Notes: generated from the letters alone by a model not told the origin. DNA of 64,000 nucleotides from Betaproteobacteria bacterium (GCA_016234655.1 JACRAU010000032.1:1-64000); one strand, 5' to 3'; positions 41,058 to 50,501 are shown, counted from the stretch's first letter. A program made the numbers and translations.

Positions 41058-42509
41058 ATGCCCCACTACCTACCGCTTTCCCGCGTCGCCCGCCTGGTCG
41101 GCACCAGCCGCGCCTCCTTGCAGGCCATGATCAAGCAGGGCGAGATCGATACCTTCGACGGCATGATCGAGTTGGAGGAGTTGCTGCGCAAATTCCCCGA
41201 CGTGCATTGGCGGGACGAGGGCGAACTCGAATACGTCAATGCCATCAAGGAACGGGCCTTCGGCAAACGCATCATGGAACGCGTATTGCCGGACAAGGAA
41301 GTGCTGGCCGAGCGCCTGTACGAGCTGGGCAAGGAGTTCGCCTCGGCCAAATCGCTGCTGCTGCACTACGACCAAGTGTTCGATTGGCTGTGTAAGCACC
41401 TGGGCGAGTTGGCCGACGGCGGCGGCGAGGCCGACACGGCGGTGTTGGCGCTCAAACACCGTCTACGCCAGCAACTGGATGCGGCGCCGCAAGAGGCGGA
41501 ACGTGCCCGTGCCCTGTTGGCGCGGGAGAGCCTGCTGCGGGTGATGACGGCGCATGTGCTCGTGCAGCCTTCGGGCCACGAGTTTTTCGTCGAGGGCAAC
41601 GACACCTTGCTGCAGGCGGCCCTGCGCGCCGGCATCCCGCTCGATTACGGTTGCAGCAACGGCAACTGCGGCGAGTGCAAGGCCAGATTGGTGGCGGGCC
41701 AGGTGAAGAAGGTGCATCCGCACGATTACGTGCTGAAGGGGCCGGAGAAAGCCAACGGCACCCTGCTGCTATGCTCCTATACGGCGGTGAGCGATGTGGT
41801 GATCGAGGCGCGCGTGGCCGGGGCCGAGGACATCCCACGGCAGACCCTGCCAACCCGCGTGCGTAGCATCGAGCCGCTGGCCGACGGCCTGATCGCCTTG
41901 CATCTGTTCACGCCGCGCAGCCAGCGTTTCCGTTTCCTGGCCGGGCAACGCGTGAAATTGAACGTCGGCGACGCCGGGGGCGACTATTACGTCGCCAGTT
42001 GCCCCTGCGAGGAGCGGCATATCGAGCTGCACGTGCGGGCCGGCGCCCAGCCTTTCGCCGGCAAGGCCTTCGGCGGCCTACGCAAGGAAGATGCGGTGAG
42101 CCTGAGCGGGCCGGAGGGCAACTTTGTCATAAAACTCGATTCGCGCCGGCCGGTGATATTCTTGGCCTGGGACGAAGGCTTCGCGCCGATCAAGAGCCTG
42201 GTCCAGCACGTCATGTCGCTGGAGATGGCCGACAGCATGGATTTGTATTGGGTGAGCGACCGTTTGCCGCATTACCAGGAGAATCTCTGCCGGTCCTGGG
42301 CCGATGCCCTGGACAACTTCCACTACCAGGCCCTGTTCGCCCGGAGCGGCATGGAAGCGGTGGCGCGGGCGATCTTCTCCCGGCATGCCAGCCTCGAACA
42401 TTGCGACATCTATGCCGCCGGCCCGGCCGCATTCCTCGATGCGGCCCGGGCCGAGGCCACGGGCCGGGGTTTGTCCTTGCTCGGTTTCCATTCGGAGAAG
42501 GTAGAATAG
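41058..42509 (+). CDS. HTH-like/2Fe-2S ferredoxin/flavin reductase fusion
   Basis: A 483-residue fusion. Residues 1-75 look like a MerR/excisionase-type helix-turn-helix (LSRVARLVGTSRASLQAMIK). A helical linker runs to about 160. A plant-type 2Fe-2S ferredoxin (165-255) has Cys199, Cys204, Cys207 and Cys239. The rest is an FAD/NAD(P)-binding ferredoxin-reductase module (FLAGQRVKLN, then SLSGPEGNF). The C-terminal two domains resemble CDP-6-deoxy-glucoseen-reductase-like and phenol-hydroxylase-type reductases. Electron acceptor and substrate are unknown. A ParA-type gene follows after 4 bp. Confidence 0.75.
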   Translation: MPHYLPLSRVARLVGTSRASLQAMIKQGEIDTFDGMIELEELLRKFPDVHWRDEGELEYVNAIKERAFGKRIMERVLPDKEVLAERLYELGKEFASAKSLLLHYDQVFDWLCKHLGELADGGGEADTAVLALKHRLRQQLDAAPQEAERARALLARESLLRVMTAHVLVQPSGHEFFVEGNDTLLQAALRAGIPLDYGCSNGNCGECKARLVAGQVKKVHPHDYVLKGPEKANGTLLLCSYTAVSDVVIEARVAGAEDIPRQTLPTRVRSIEPLADGLIALHLFTPRSQRFRFLAGQRVKLNVGDAGGDYYVASCPCEERHIELHVRAGAQPFAGKAFGGLRKEDAVSLSGPEGNFVIKLDSRRPVIFLAWDEGFAPIKSLVQHVMSLEMADSMDLYWVSDRLPHYQENLCRSWADALDNFHYQALFARSGMEAVARAIFSRHASLEHCDIYAAGPAAFLDAARAEATGRGLSLLGFHSEKVE

Positions 42510-42513
42510 GGCC

Positions 42514-43176
42514 ATGACAGCAAAAGTAATCGCCGTAGTGAATCAGAAGGGCGGGGCCGGCAAGACCACGCTCGCCATGCTCTTGGCCGGCAGCCTGGGC
42601 AATGCCGGGCATCGCGTGCTGGTGGCCGATGCCGATCCGCAAAACACCGCCTTGCGCTGGGCCAGCGTCGGCGAGGCCTTTCCGGCCGATGTCGAAGACC
42701 TATCGGGCGAAGAGGGCAAGCTGCACAAACACCTGCGCAAGCGTGAGGACGAATACGACTACATTGTGATCGACAGCCCGCCGGCCGCCACCGCGCCGGT
42801 GACCGAGAGCGCCTTGCGCCTGGCCCATGTCGCCCTGGTGCCGGTGATCCCGTCGCCGCTCGACCTCTGGGCCTCGGAGATGATCCGCGACGCCATCCAG
42901 ATCGCCCGCGAAAAGAACCCGAACCTAGTGGCGCGCCTGGTCATGAACCAGTTGCAGCCCAACACCCTGATCTCACGCGAGGTGATCGGTCTGCTGCCGA
43001 ACTTCGGCATCCCCCTGCTTTCCGCCACCCTGCGCCAGCGCACGGTCTACAAGGAATGCGCGGCCGAGGGCCACAGCATCGAAGGCCTGGGCAGCCGGGC
43101 GCAGATGGCGGCGAAGGAAGTGGATTTCCTCAAGCGCCGCGTGCTGGCGCTGCTGCGCAAGGTAGAAGCGAGTTAA
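42514..43176 (+). CDS. parA: ParA/MinD-family ATPase
   Basis: A 220-residue deviant-Walker ATPase with NQKGGAGKTTLAM (11-23), VADADPQNTAL, and a Walker B-like IDSPPA. Members position plasmids, chromosomes or protein clusters. No parB or parS-like gene lies beside it, so it is an orphan and is not evidence of a plasmid. It is translationally close (4 bp) to the ferredoxin-reductase fusion and converges on the DUF1841 gene. Confidence 0.85.
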   Translation: MTAKVIAVVNQKGGAGKTTLAMLLAGSLGNAGHRVLVADADPQNTALRWASVGEAFPADVEDLSGEEGKLHKHLRKREDEYDYIVIDSPPAATAPVTESALRLAHVALVPVIPSPLDLWASEMIRDAIQIAREKNPNLVARLVMNQLQPNTLISREVIGLLPNFGIPLLSATLRQRTVYKECAAEGHSIEGLGSRAQMAAKEVDFLKRRVLALLRKVEAS

Positions 43177-43180
43177 TCGA

Positions 43181-43609
43181 TCAGGCGCTTTTCTTTTCCA
43201 GGCATTGCAGATAAAGCGCGCTATCCAGGCCGCCGTGCTGGCGCTGTGCCTGCCAGATCGTCTCCGCCAGGCAATCCATGATCGCGTGCTGGGCGGCGTG
43301 GAGGTCCAGGCCGCGCGCGAGCAACTTGTCGTGAAACGCCTTGATGCCGGGCGGCTGGTCTATGGACAGTTGCTCGGAGATCGCCAAGTGCAGCGACAGG
43401 TGCAGGAAGGGATTGGTTTCGCCCATTTCCGGTAGCCAGTCGCGATCGAGCCCCGATTCACCGGCATCGAGCAGGGCATGGTATTCCGGGTGGTTCTGGA
43501 TATGCCCGGCCGCCAGCGCCTCGAGCTCGCTCAAGATGGACCTCTCGTGCTGTTTGCGCCACGCCTCGATGAAGAAGCGGCGGGTCTGTTCGCGGCTGGG
43601 GTTGAACAT
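43181..43609 (-). CDS. DUF1841 family protein
   Basis: A 142-residue soluble protein, MFNPSREQTRRFFIEAW at the N-terminus and NPFLHLSLHLAISEQLSIDQ in the middle, the characteristic DUF1841 pattern found mainly in beta- and gammaproteobacteria. Function is unknown. Its ATG follows the FIST gene's stop directly (TGAATG), so it is probably the last gene of the rnf-nth-FIST operon. Confidence 0.85.
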   Translation of the reverse strand: MFNPSREQTRRFFIEAWRKQHERSILSELEALAAGHIQNHPEYHALLDAGESGLDRDWLPEMGETNPFLHLSLHLAISEQLSIDQPPGIKAFHDKLLARGLDLHAAQHAIMDCLAETIWQAQRQHGGLDSALYLQCLEKKSA

Positions 43610-44689
43610 TCAAAGGTACCCCAGCCCAAGCACAGCGCCGTATTGCAGCAGCCGGTTCGTGCCGTTGAGCGGCGCGATCTCGCCGTTGCCGTAGAAACCG
43701 ATCAGCGGCAGTTCGGGATAATGTTCCAGGATCGAGGCGATGTCGCGGTCCTCGCCGCCGTAGAAACCGGGGCCACGGCCAAGGCAGGGAAAGAATAGGC
43801 CGAAGGCCGGCGCCTCCAGGGTATCGCTGCCCAGCCGGTCCAGCATCGCGCGCATGTCCTGCTCGGCCGCTTGCGGCTGGCGCACCGCCCAGAACAGGCG
43901 GTCTCCGGGCGCGAGCAGCGCGGGCACGGTGACCGAGCCGGTGTCGGCGCTGGCCGAGACGATGGGCATCATCTGGTAGCGCCCTTCCTCCAGCGCATGC
44001 TCGGGATCGCCATGGGTCACGCCGGCCATGAACAGGTGCAGCGGCATGCGGTCCATTTCCTGGTTGATCTGCGGCAGCGCGCTCGCCAAGCTGCCGAGGG
44101 CGAGGTAGCCGCCAACCGCCAGCACATCGTTGCCGTTGACTTCTGTCACCGCCTGCGGCCGAGATAAGGGACGAGCGCCTTGCGATAGGCCGACGCGCAG
44201 CCGGACGCCATCGAAGGCGAGATCGCAGCGGCCTTCATTTTGCACGCGGCCGCCACTCCAGGCCTTGAATGGGCCTTGTCCGTCGCTGTCGCTGGCGACG
44301 GCACCGAAGCGGGGCGATTGGGTCTCCAGCCAAGCCAAGTCCAAACTGCCCGGCGCGGCGAGAGAGAAGATAGGTGCGTCGCCGGCACGGCAGCGCCGCA
44401 GTTGGATGTCGCCGCCGAAAACCATGGCGGCCGCCGCCGGCCCGCCCTGGCAGTTGTCTTGCTCGGTGAACAGGCCGGCGCCGATGCAGCCGTCGATTTG
44501 CAGACAGCCCGCCACGCGGGCGGCCTCGTGCAAGGCCGGCTGCGGGTCTGGCGCGAAGTGCTGGCTCAGGAACAGCAGCACGGCATTGGCATAGTCCAGG
44601 CCGGCCTTGTCCAGCGCGCTGCGCACGGCCTCGCGCACGAGATCGCTCTTGGCGCTGTGGCCGCGAGCCAATGCGGTAGCAATGCTCAT
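43610..44689 (-). CDS. FIST domain sensory protein
   Basis: A 359-residue protein with FIST_N (residues 1-200, e.g. AVLLFLSQHF and GCIGAGLFTEQ) and FIST_C (210-355, ending PLIGFYGNGEIAPLNG). FIST domains are thought to bind small molecules such as amino acids. ATG at 44689 has AGGGGG upstream and overlaps the nth stop by 4 bp (ATGA), which makes it preferable to an upstream in-frame start. Confidence 0.85.
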   Translation of the reverse strand: MSIATALARGHSAKSDLVREAVRSALDKAGLDYANAVLLFLSQHFAPDPQPALHEAARVAGCLQIDGCIGAGLFTEQDNCQGGPAAAAMVFGGDIQLRRCRAGDAPIFSLAAPGSLDLAWLETQSPRFGAVASDSDGQGPFKAWSGGRVQNEGRCDLAFDGVRLRVGLSQGARPLSRPQAVTEVNGNDVLAVGGYLALGSLASALPQINQEMDRMPLHLFMAGVTHGDPEHALEEGRYQMMPIVSASADTGSVTVPALLAPGDRLFWAVRQPQAAEQDMRAMLDRLGSDTLEAPAFGLFFPCLGRGPGFYGGEDRDIASILEHYPELPLIGFYGNGEIAPLNGTNRLLQYGAVLGLGYL

Positions 44690-45414
44690 GTTGCCCCCTT
44701 GGTTTTGTTCTTTTCCGGTGTTCGGCGCTTCGCCTTTATCTGTATAGCATCGGATTTGCGCGAGCGGGTGGTCGGCGTCTCGCCGACCGGTTCGAGCTGC
44801 CGATCGCACAGGTCCTGGATCAAACAGTGCGCGCAATCCGGCTTGCGTGCCTTGCAGACATAGCGGCCATGCAAGATCAGCCAATGGTGCGCGTCGTGCT
44901 TGAATTCGTCGGGCGTGGTCTTGAGCAGCTTTTTTTCGACTTCGAGTACGGTCTTGCCCGGCGCCAGGCCGGTGCGGTTGGCGACCCGGAAGATATGGGT
45001 GTCGACCGCAATGGTCGGCTGGCCGAAGGCGGTGTTGAGCACGACGTTGGCGGTTTTGCGGCCGACGCCGGGCAAGGCCTCCAGCGCTTCGCGCTCGGCC
45101 GGCACCTCGCCCTCATGCTTCTCTAGTAATTGCCGGCACAGGCCGATGAGGTTCTTCGCCTTGGTCTGGTACAGGCCGATGGTCCGGATATATTGTTTGA
45201 GGCCTTCTTCGCCGAGCGCGAGCAGTTTCTTCGGCGTGTTGGCCACCTTGAACAGCGTGGCCGTCGCCTTGTTCACGCCGACATCGGTGGCTTGGGCCGA
45301 CAACACCACGGCGACCAGCAGCTCGAACGGCGTGCGATAGACCAGTTCCGTGGTCGGCTTGGGCTTGGCCGCACGCAGGCGCTCGAAGATAGCGCGGCGC
45401 TTGTTCGCGTTCAT
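44686..45414 (-). CDS. nth: Endonuclease III
   Basis: A 242-residue DNA glycosylase/AP lyase that removes oxidised pyrimidines. The HhH motif LPGVGRKTANVVL supplies the catalytic Lys, VDTHIFRVANR the catalytic Asp, and CKARKPDCAHCLIQDLC the C-X6-C-X2-C-X5-C ligands of a 4Fe-4S cluster. A Lys/Arg-rich tail of about 30 residues extends beyond the cluster. Its ATG overlaps the rnfE stop by 4 bp, the same rnfE-nth junction as in E. coli. Confidence 0.95.
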   Translation of the reverse strand: MNANKRRAIFERLRAAKPKPTTELVYRTPFELLVAVVLSAQATDVGVNKATATLFKVANTPKKLLALGEEGLKQYIRTIGLYQTKAKNLIGLCRQLLEKHEGEVPAEREALEALPGVGRKTANVVLNTAFGQPTIAVDTHIFRVANRTGLAPGKTVLEVEKKLLKTTPDEFKHDAHHWLILHGRYVCKARKPDCAHCLIQDLCDRQLEPVGETPTTRSRKSDAIQIKAKRRTPEKNKTKGAT

Positions 45415-46073
45415 GCCGGGTGCGGCCCGTGTTCCTTTTTGCGCAGCTCGATCAGGTTGCGCAGCGCGATCAAGAGGCCCAGGCCGATGAAGGCGCCCGG
45501 CGGCAGGATCGCGAGCAGAAATCCGTCGTAGCCAGGCGCGAGGTGGATGGTCCACGCCGCCGCCCGTGGCCCGAGCGCGAGGTCGAGCCCGGACAGCAGG
45601 GTGCCCTTGCCGAAGGCCTCGCGCACCGCGCCGAGCGTGAGCAGCACCAGGGTCAGGCCCAGGCCCATGAAGGCACCATCCAGCACCGAGTGCCAGGTCG
45701 AGCGCTTGGAGGCGAAGGCCTCGACCCGGGCAAGCACGATGCAGTTGGTCACGATCAACGGGATGAAGATGCCGAGCACGAGATAGAGCGACAGCAGGTA
45801 GGCGTGCATCAAGAGATCGACCACGGTGACCAGCGCGGCGACGATCAGGATGAAGACCGGGATGCGGATCGCATGCGGGATCAGGTTGCGCACCAGGGCC
45901 ACCGCGCCGTTGGACACGGTCATGACCAAGGTGGTGGCCAGCCCCAGCGACAGCGCGTTGACCACGTTGTTGCTGATCGCGAGCAAGGGGCACAGGCCGA
46001 GAATCTGCACGATGCCCGGATTTTGCTTCCACAAGCCGTTGACGACGATGTCGCGCGCCTCTTGGGTAAACAT
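45411..46073 (-). CDS. rnfE: Rnf/Rsx electron transport complex subunit E
   Basis: A 220-residue inner-membrane subunit with six helices. The N-terminus has LWKQNPGIVQILGLCPLLAISN, and the ion-path segment is LGIFIPLIVTNCIVLARVE. It pairs with RnfA around a membrane iron-sulfur centre. It starts 4 bp after rnfG and overlaps nth. Confidence 0.95.
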   Translation of the reverse strand: MFTQEARDIVVNGLWKQNPGIVQILGLCPLLAISNNVVNALSLGLATTLVMTVSNGAVALVRNLIPHAIRIPVFILIVAALVTVVDLLMHAYLLSLYLVLGIFIPLIVTNCIVLARVEAFASKRSTWHSVLDGAFMGLGLTLVLLTLGAVREAFGKGTLLSGLDLALGPRAAAWTIHLAPGYDGFLLAILPPGAFIGLGLLIALRNLIELRKKEHGPHPA

Positions 46074-46077
46074 GGCT

Positions 46078-46701
46078 TTACTCCTTCGCGCCGGCGAGCA
46101 GCTCGGCCTTGTGTCGCTCGAAATATTGCAGGGCGCGGGCCACCGCCTTGACGATGGCACGCGGGGTGATGGTAGCGCCGGCCAGGTAATCGAAGCGGCC
46201 GCCGTCCTTGCGCACCCGCCATTGTGCCGCCGGCGCTTGGTTCAAGGATAGGCCGTCGAATTGCCGAATCCACGGGTTTTTCTCGACCTCGATGTAATCG
46301 CCCAGGCCGGGGGTCTCCTTATGCTTGACCACGCGCACGCCCCCGAGCCGGCCGTCGGCCAGGATGCCGACCAAGAGCTTGATCTCGCCGGCATAGCCGT
46401 CCGGCGCCGTCACCTCCAGTACCACGCCGCTGCCTTTGCCGTCCTTGCGCGCGAGGTAGGCCTGGCCGGGCTTTTTGGTGCCGAGCAGCGGGTCGGCGGC
46501 GACGGTATGGGCGATGAGGTCGGCGTCGAAGCTGCCTTCGGGCAGGGTCTGCGCCAGCAGGGCCTGTTGCTTGGCCTGCTCGCTGCGCGCGATGGTGCCC
46601 AAGGTCAGGCCGTAGGTGCCGGCCAACAGCGCGGTGCCGGCCACCGAGAAGGCGACCAGGGCCAGGCCGTTGCTGACGGCGCTGCGCATCAGCCGCTTCA
46701 C
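46078..46701 (-). CDS. rnfG: Rnf/Rsx electron transport complex subunit G
   Basis: A 207-residue subunit with one N-terminal helix and a periplasmic FMN-binding domain. Covalent flavin attachment is predicted at the Thr of LAGATITP. KHKETPGLGDYIE is a family signature. The GTG at 46701 overlaps the rnfD stop (GTGA); an ATG at 46689 is an alternative four residues in. Confidence 0.93.
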   Translation of the reverse strand: MKRLMRSAVSNGLALVAFSVAGTALLAGTYGLTLGTIARSEQAKQQALLAQTLPEGSFDADLIAHTVAADPLLGTKKPGQAYLARKDGKGSGVVLEVTAPDGYAGEIKLLVGILADGRLGGVRVVKHKETPGLGDYIEVEKNPWIRQFDGLSLNQAPAAQWRVRKDGGRFDYLAGATITPRAIVKAVARALQYFERHKAELLAGAKE

Positions 46702-47723
46702 GGCTTGCCTCCGCCGGTGCCGAACACGCGCGGCTGGGTATAGACATCGATCAGCGGCGCGGCGATGTTCATCAACAAGATGGCGAAGGCCACGCCGTCC
46801 GGGAAGTTGCCGAAGGCGCGGATGATCACGGTCAGGCAGCCGGCGCCGGCGGCATAGAGCAATTTGCCCTTGGGCGTCGAGGCGGCGGTGACCGGGTCGG
46901 TCGCGATGAAAAAGGCGCCCAGCATCGCGCCGCCGCTGGCCAGATGGAACAGGGCGCCGGCATGCTGCGCCGGGTCGTGCCATTGCAGCAGGCTGGCGGT
47001 GACGGCGACGGCAGCGAGGAAGGCGACGGGGATATGCCAGGTGATCAGGCGCCGGCCGAGCAAATATGCACCGCCCAACAGGAACATCAATGCGACGACC
47101 TCGCCGCCGCTGCCGCCGACTTGGCCGTAGAGGGGCTGGCCCATGACCTTGGGCATCGGCGTGCCGGTACGCAGCTGGGTCTTCAAATGATCGAGAGGCG
47201 TGGCCGAGGTGTAGGCATCCGGGCTCAATGCGCCTTGGCCGGCGAAGACCAGGTCGAAGGCCTCGGCCAGGCTGGGGACATGCGCGGCCAATTGGGCCGG
47301 GGCGGCCCATTGCGTCATCTGGATCGGGAAGCTGACGATCAGCACGGCATAAGCGACCATGGCCGGGTTGAACAGGTTTTGCCCGAGGCCGCCGTAGAGA
47401 TGTTTGGCGACGACGATGGCGAAGAAGGCGCCTAGCAGATATAGCCACCACGGCGCCAGGGTCGGCATCGACAGGGCCAGCAGCCAGGCGGTGACCAGGG
47501 CGGTGTTGTCGCGCAGGTAGAAGCCGAGCGGCTGGCCGCGCATCAGCAGGACCAGGGTCTCGAAGCCGACGGCGAACAGGCTGCACAGCAGCAAGCCGAC
47601 CAGGATACCGGGGCCGAACAGCCAGACATGGGCGCCGATGGCGGGCAGCAGCGCGAGCATCAATTGCCGCATGATCTGCGGTGTGGCATAGCGGACGTGC
47701 AGGTTATAAGGTGAGCCGGTCAT
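46698..47723 (-). CDS. rnfD: Rnf/Rsx electron transport complex subunit D
   Basis: A 341-residue membrane subunit with about ten helices. The covalent FMN site is the Thr of TSATPLDHLK. GGLGQNLFNPAMVAYAVL and GAFFIATDPVTA are typical. It lies between rnfC and rnfG with 4-bp overlaps on both sides. Confidence 0.95.
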   Translation of the reverse strand: MTGSPYNLHVRYATPQIMRQLMLALLPAIGAHVWLFGPGILVGLLLCSLFAVGFETLVLLMRGQPLGFYLRDNTALVTAWLLALSMPTLAPWWLYLLGAFFAIVVAKHLYGGLGQNLFNPAMVAYAVLIVSFPIQMTQWAAPAQLAAHVPSLAEAFDLVFAGQGALSPDAYTSATPLDHLKTQLRTGTPMPKVMGQPLYGQVGGSGGEVVALMFLLGGAYLLGRRLITWHIPVAFLAAVAVTASLLQWHDPAQHAGALFHLASGGAMLGAFFIATDPVTAASTPKGKLLYAAGAGCLTVIIRAFGNFPDGVAFAILLMNIAAPLIDVYTQPRVFGTGGGKP

Positions 47724-49372
47724 TCGCTGTCCTCGTCCTTGGCGTGCGCGGTCTCGCGCAACTTGGCGCGCCGCGCGTCGATGTCGGCGATCTCCTGCTC
47801 GATCTCCGGCGGCAGGCCCTCGACGTTCTTCGGCGTGATGTCCGCCTTGGCCTTTTGCGCGCGTTCGATCGCCGCTTGCAGGATGGCCTTCTTGCGCTCG
47901 GCCTCGGGGTCGGCGGCGCCGGTCTCCACCGTCTTCAGGCGATCGACCGCCTTGGCCGCCAGCTTGTCGGCCTTCTCTTGCTTTTCGCGCTCCAGGCGGA
48001 ACTGGTGGAACTCATGGCGCCGGCGGGCCTGCTCCGACGCCTCTTTCTCCCGTTCGCGCGCCCAGACCTCGTCCTTGGCGAAGCGGAAGAAATCGACCAG
48101 CGGTATATGGCTCGGGCAGACATGGCTGCAACAGCCGCACTCGATGCAATCGAACAGCCTGTAGCCTTGCGCCTTGCCGAAGTCGCGCGCGCGCGCGTAC
48201 CAGTACAGCTCGAACGGTTGCAGCAGAGCCGGGCAGGCGCGGGCGCATTCGCCGCAGCGGATGCAGGGCATGGCCGGCGGCGCGGCCGGGAACAAGGCCG
48301 GGCTTTTGACGATGACGCAGTTGACCGCCTTGGTCGTCGGCGCGGCGTCGTTACGTAGATCGAAGCCCATCATCGGGCCGCCGATCAACCGGCCCGAGGC
48401 ACCGGCCAGTTCGCCGCCGGCTTGCCGGATCAGATCCGCGACCGGCGTGCCGATGCGCACCTCGAAGTTTTGCGGCTGGCCGACATGGCCGGTCACGGTG
48501 ACGATGCGCGAGATCATCGGTTCGCCGAACTCGATGGCGCGGTACAGGCTGTAGGCCGTGCCGATATTGAACACCTGCACGCCGATGTCGGTGGACAGAC
48601 CGCCGGCCGGCGTCTCCTTGCCGGTCAGCAAATAGGTGAGTTGCTTGCCGCCGCCGCTGGGATACAGCGTCGGCGCCAGCGCCACCTCGACCGCCAAGCC
48701 CAGTTGTTGGGCGGCGGCTTGTAGCGCGGCGGCGGCCTCGGGCTTGTTGTCCTCGATGCCGACAATGATCTCGTCGGCATGCAGCATGGCCTGCATCGCG
48801 GCGGCGCCGCGCAGGATGCCCTCGGCCCGCTCGCGCATCAGGCGGTCGTCGCAGGTGATCCAAGGTTCGCACTCGGCGCCGTTCAGGATCAGCGTCGGAA
48901 TCTTTTGCGCGGCACCGGGGTTGAGCTTGATATAGCTCGGGAACACCGCGCCGCCCAGGCCGGCCAAGCCCAGGTCGCGGATGCGGTTGCGCAAGGCGCT
49001 GGGGTCGAGGTGTTGCCAGTCGAGCGGCTGGTAGTCGACGGCGCGGTCCTCGCCGTCGCTCTCGATCACGATGCACAAATCAGGCAGGCCGGATGGGTGC
49101 GGCACCGCTTGTGCCTCGATACCCAGCACGGTGCCGGAGGTCGGCGCATGGATGGCAGTGGACACATAGCCGTCGGCCTGACCGATGGCCTGGCCTTTGA
49201 GCACCCGATCGCCGGCCTTGACGATGGGGAGCGCTGGGTTGCCGATGTGCTGGCGCAGGGGCACGGCATAGCGCGGCAGCAAGGGCATCGTCGCAATCGG
49301 CCGGCCGCTCGATTCGGCCTTGTGTTCAGCCGGATGAACGCCGCCATGGAAGCGATAGAGGGGACGCGTCAT
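47720..49372 (-). CDS. rnfC: Rnf/Rsx electron transport complex subunit C
   Basis: A 550-residue subunit. It has an N-terminal barrel-sandwich domain (FHGGVHP), a Complex I-like FMN/NADH-binding region (GLGGAVFPSYIKLN, NGAECEPWITCDDRLM), and two 4Fe-4S clusters in CIRCGECARACP and CIECGCCSHVCP. After the clusters it continues for about 115 residues of charged, Ala/Glu/Lys-rich coiled coil, as in gammaproteobacterial RnfC. ATG at 49372 shares one base with the rnfB stop. Confidence 0.95.
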   Translation of the reverse strand: MTRPLYRFHGGVHPAEHKAESSGRPIATMPLLPRYAVPLRQHIGNPALPIVKAGDRVLKGQAIGQADGYVSTAIHAPTSGTVLGIEAQAVPHPSGLPDLCIVIESDGEDRAVDYQPLDWQHLDPSALRNRIRDLGLAGLGGAVFPSYIKLNPGAAQKIPTLILNGAECEPWITCDDRLMRERAEGILRGAAAMQAMLHADEIIVGIEDNKPEAAAALQAAAQQLGLAVEVALAPTLYPSGGGKQLTYLLTGKETPAGGLSTDIGVQVFNIGTAYSLYRAIEFGEPMISRIVTVTGHVGQPQNFEVRIGTPVADLIRQAGGELAGASGRLIGGPMMGFDLRNDAAPTTKAVNCVIVKSPALFPAAPPAMPCIRCGECARACPALLQPFELYWYARARDFGKAQGYRLFDCIECGCCSHVCPSHIPLVDFFRFAKDEVWAREREKEASEQARRRHEFHQFRLEREKQEKADKLAAKAVDRLKTVETGAADPEAERKKAILQAAIERAQKAKADITPKNVEGLPPEIEQEIADIDARRAKLRETAHAKDEDSE

Positions 49373-49926
49373 CAATGCGGCCTCGTCGGATGCAGGGTGT
49401 ATACCGGGTAGCGCCATTTCCAGGTGGCCACGTCTTCGTGGACCACCTCCATGTGGATGCATTCGACCGGGCAGGGCGACAGGCACAACTCGCAACCGGT
49501 ACATTGGTCGGCGACGATGACGTGCATCTGCTTGGCGGCGCCGACGATGGCATCGACCGGGCAGGCCTGGATGCACAGGGTGCAGCCGATGCACAGATTT
49601 TCGTCGATCACCGCCACGCTCTTCGGCTTGTGCTCCAGGCCCTCGCCCAAGGGCTTGGGATCGACGCCGAGCAGCTCGGCCAGGCGTTTCACGCCGTCCT
49701 CGCCGCCGGGCGGGCAGCGGTTGATGTCGGCTTCGCCCTTGGATATCGCCTCGGCATAGGGCTTGCAGCCGGGAAAGCCGCATTGGCCGCACTGGGTCTG
49801 CGGCAGGATCGCGTCGATCTTCTCGACCAGCGGGTCGTCCTCGACCCGATAGCGCACCGAGGCCCAGCCCAGCACGCCGCCGAGCAGCAGGCCGCCCAAG
49901 GCCATGACCAGGATGGCGGTGAGCAT
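49372..49926 (-). CDS. rnfB: Rnf/Rsx electron transport complex subunit B
   Basis: A 184-residue subunit with one N-terminal helix. A 4Fe-4S motif CGQCGFPGC with a distal Cys (INRC) is followed by two ferredoxin-type clusters, [12 protein letters not shown] and [12 protein letters not shown]. It takes electrons between ferredoxin and the membrane complex. It overlaps rnfA and rnfC by one base each, so translation is coupled. Confidence 0.95.
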   Translation of the reverse strand: MLTAILVMALGGLLLGGVLGWASVRYRVEDDPLVEKIDAILPQTQCGQCGFPGCKPYAEAISKGEADINRCPPGGEDGVKRLAELLGVDPKPLGEGLEHKPKSVAVIDENLCIGCTLCIQACPVDAIVGAAKQMHVIVADQCTGCELCLSPCPVECIHMEVVHEDVATWKWRYPVYTLHPTRPH

Positions 49927-50501
49927 TACTTGATCAACCCGGAGAAGCCCATGAAGGCCAGGCTCATCAGGCCGGCGGTGATCATCGCGATGCTGGTGCC
50001 GCGAAACGGCAGCGGCACGTCGGCCGCCTCCAGCCGCTCGCGCATCGCGGCGAACAGGATCAGCACCAAGGTGAAGCCCAGCGCGCCGCCTAGGCCGAAC
50101 AACAGCGATTCGACGAAGTTATGGCCTTCTTGCACCGTGAGCAGCGGGATGCCCAGCACGGCGCAGTTGGTCGTGATCAGCGGCAGGTAGATGCCGAGCA
50201 CGCGGAACAGCACCGGGCTGGTCTTCTTGATAAACATCTCGGTAAAGCCGACGATGGCCGCGATGGTGACGATGAACGACAGGGTGCGCAGGTAGGAGAG
50301 GTCCGGCCCGAGCAGGTAGGTGTCGATGATGTGGCTGGCGCCCGAGGCCAAGGTCAGCACGAAGGCCGTGGCGGCCCCCAGGCCCAGCGAGGTCTCCAGT
50401 TTTCTGGATACCCCCATGAAGGGACAGAGTCCGAGGATCTTGCTCATCACGATGTTGTTCACGAACACCGTGCCGATCAGGAGTAGAAGGTAGTCTTGCA
50501 T
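49926..50501 (-). CDS. rnfA: Rnf/Rsx electron transport complex subunit A
   Basis: A 191-residue inner-membrane subunit with six helices. [16 protein letters not shown] and [16 protein letters not shown] match RnfA and mirror RnfE. First gene of the rnfABCDGE-nth-FIST-DUF1841 operon. The Rnf complex couples ferredoxin/NAD redox to ion movement; in SoxR-containing bacteria the Rsx form reduces SoxR. No soxR is visible here. The promoter should lie in 50502-50570. Confidence 0.95.
   Translation of the reverse strand: MQDYLLLLIGTVFVNNIVMSKILGLCPFMGVSRKLETSLGLGAATAFVLTLASGASHIIDTYLLGPDLSYLRTLSFIVTIAAIVGFTEMFIKKTSPVLFRVLGIYLPLITTNCAVLGIPLLTVQEGHNFVESLLFGLGGALGFTLVLILFAAMRERLEAADVPLPFRGTSIAMITAGLMSLAFMGFSGLIK

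Noticed and set aside
42514-43176. ParA gene as a sign of an integrated plasmid or replication origin.
   Set aside because: There is no parB, no parS-like repeats, no DnaA boxes and no replication gene nearby; surrounding genes are ordinary chromosomal ones.
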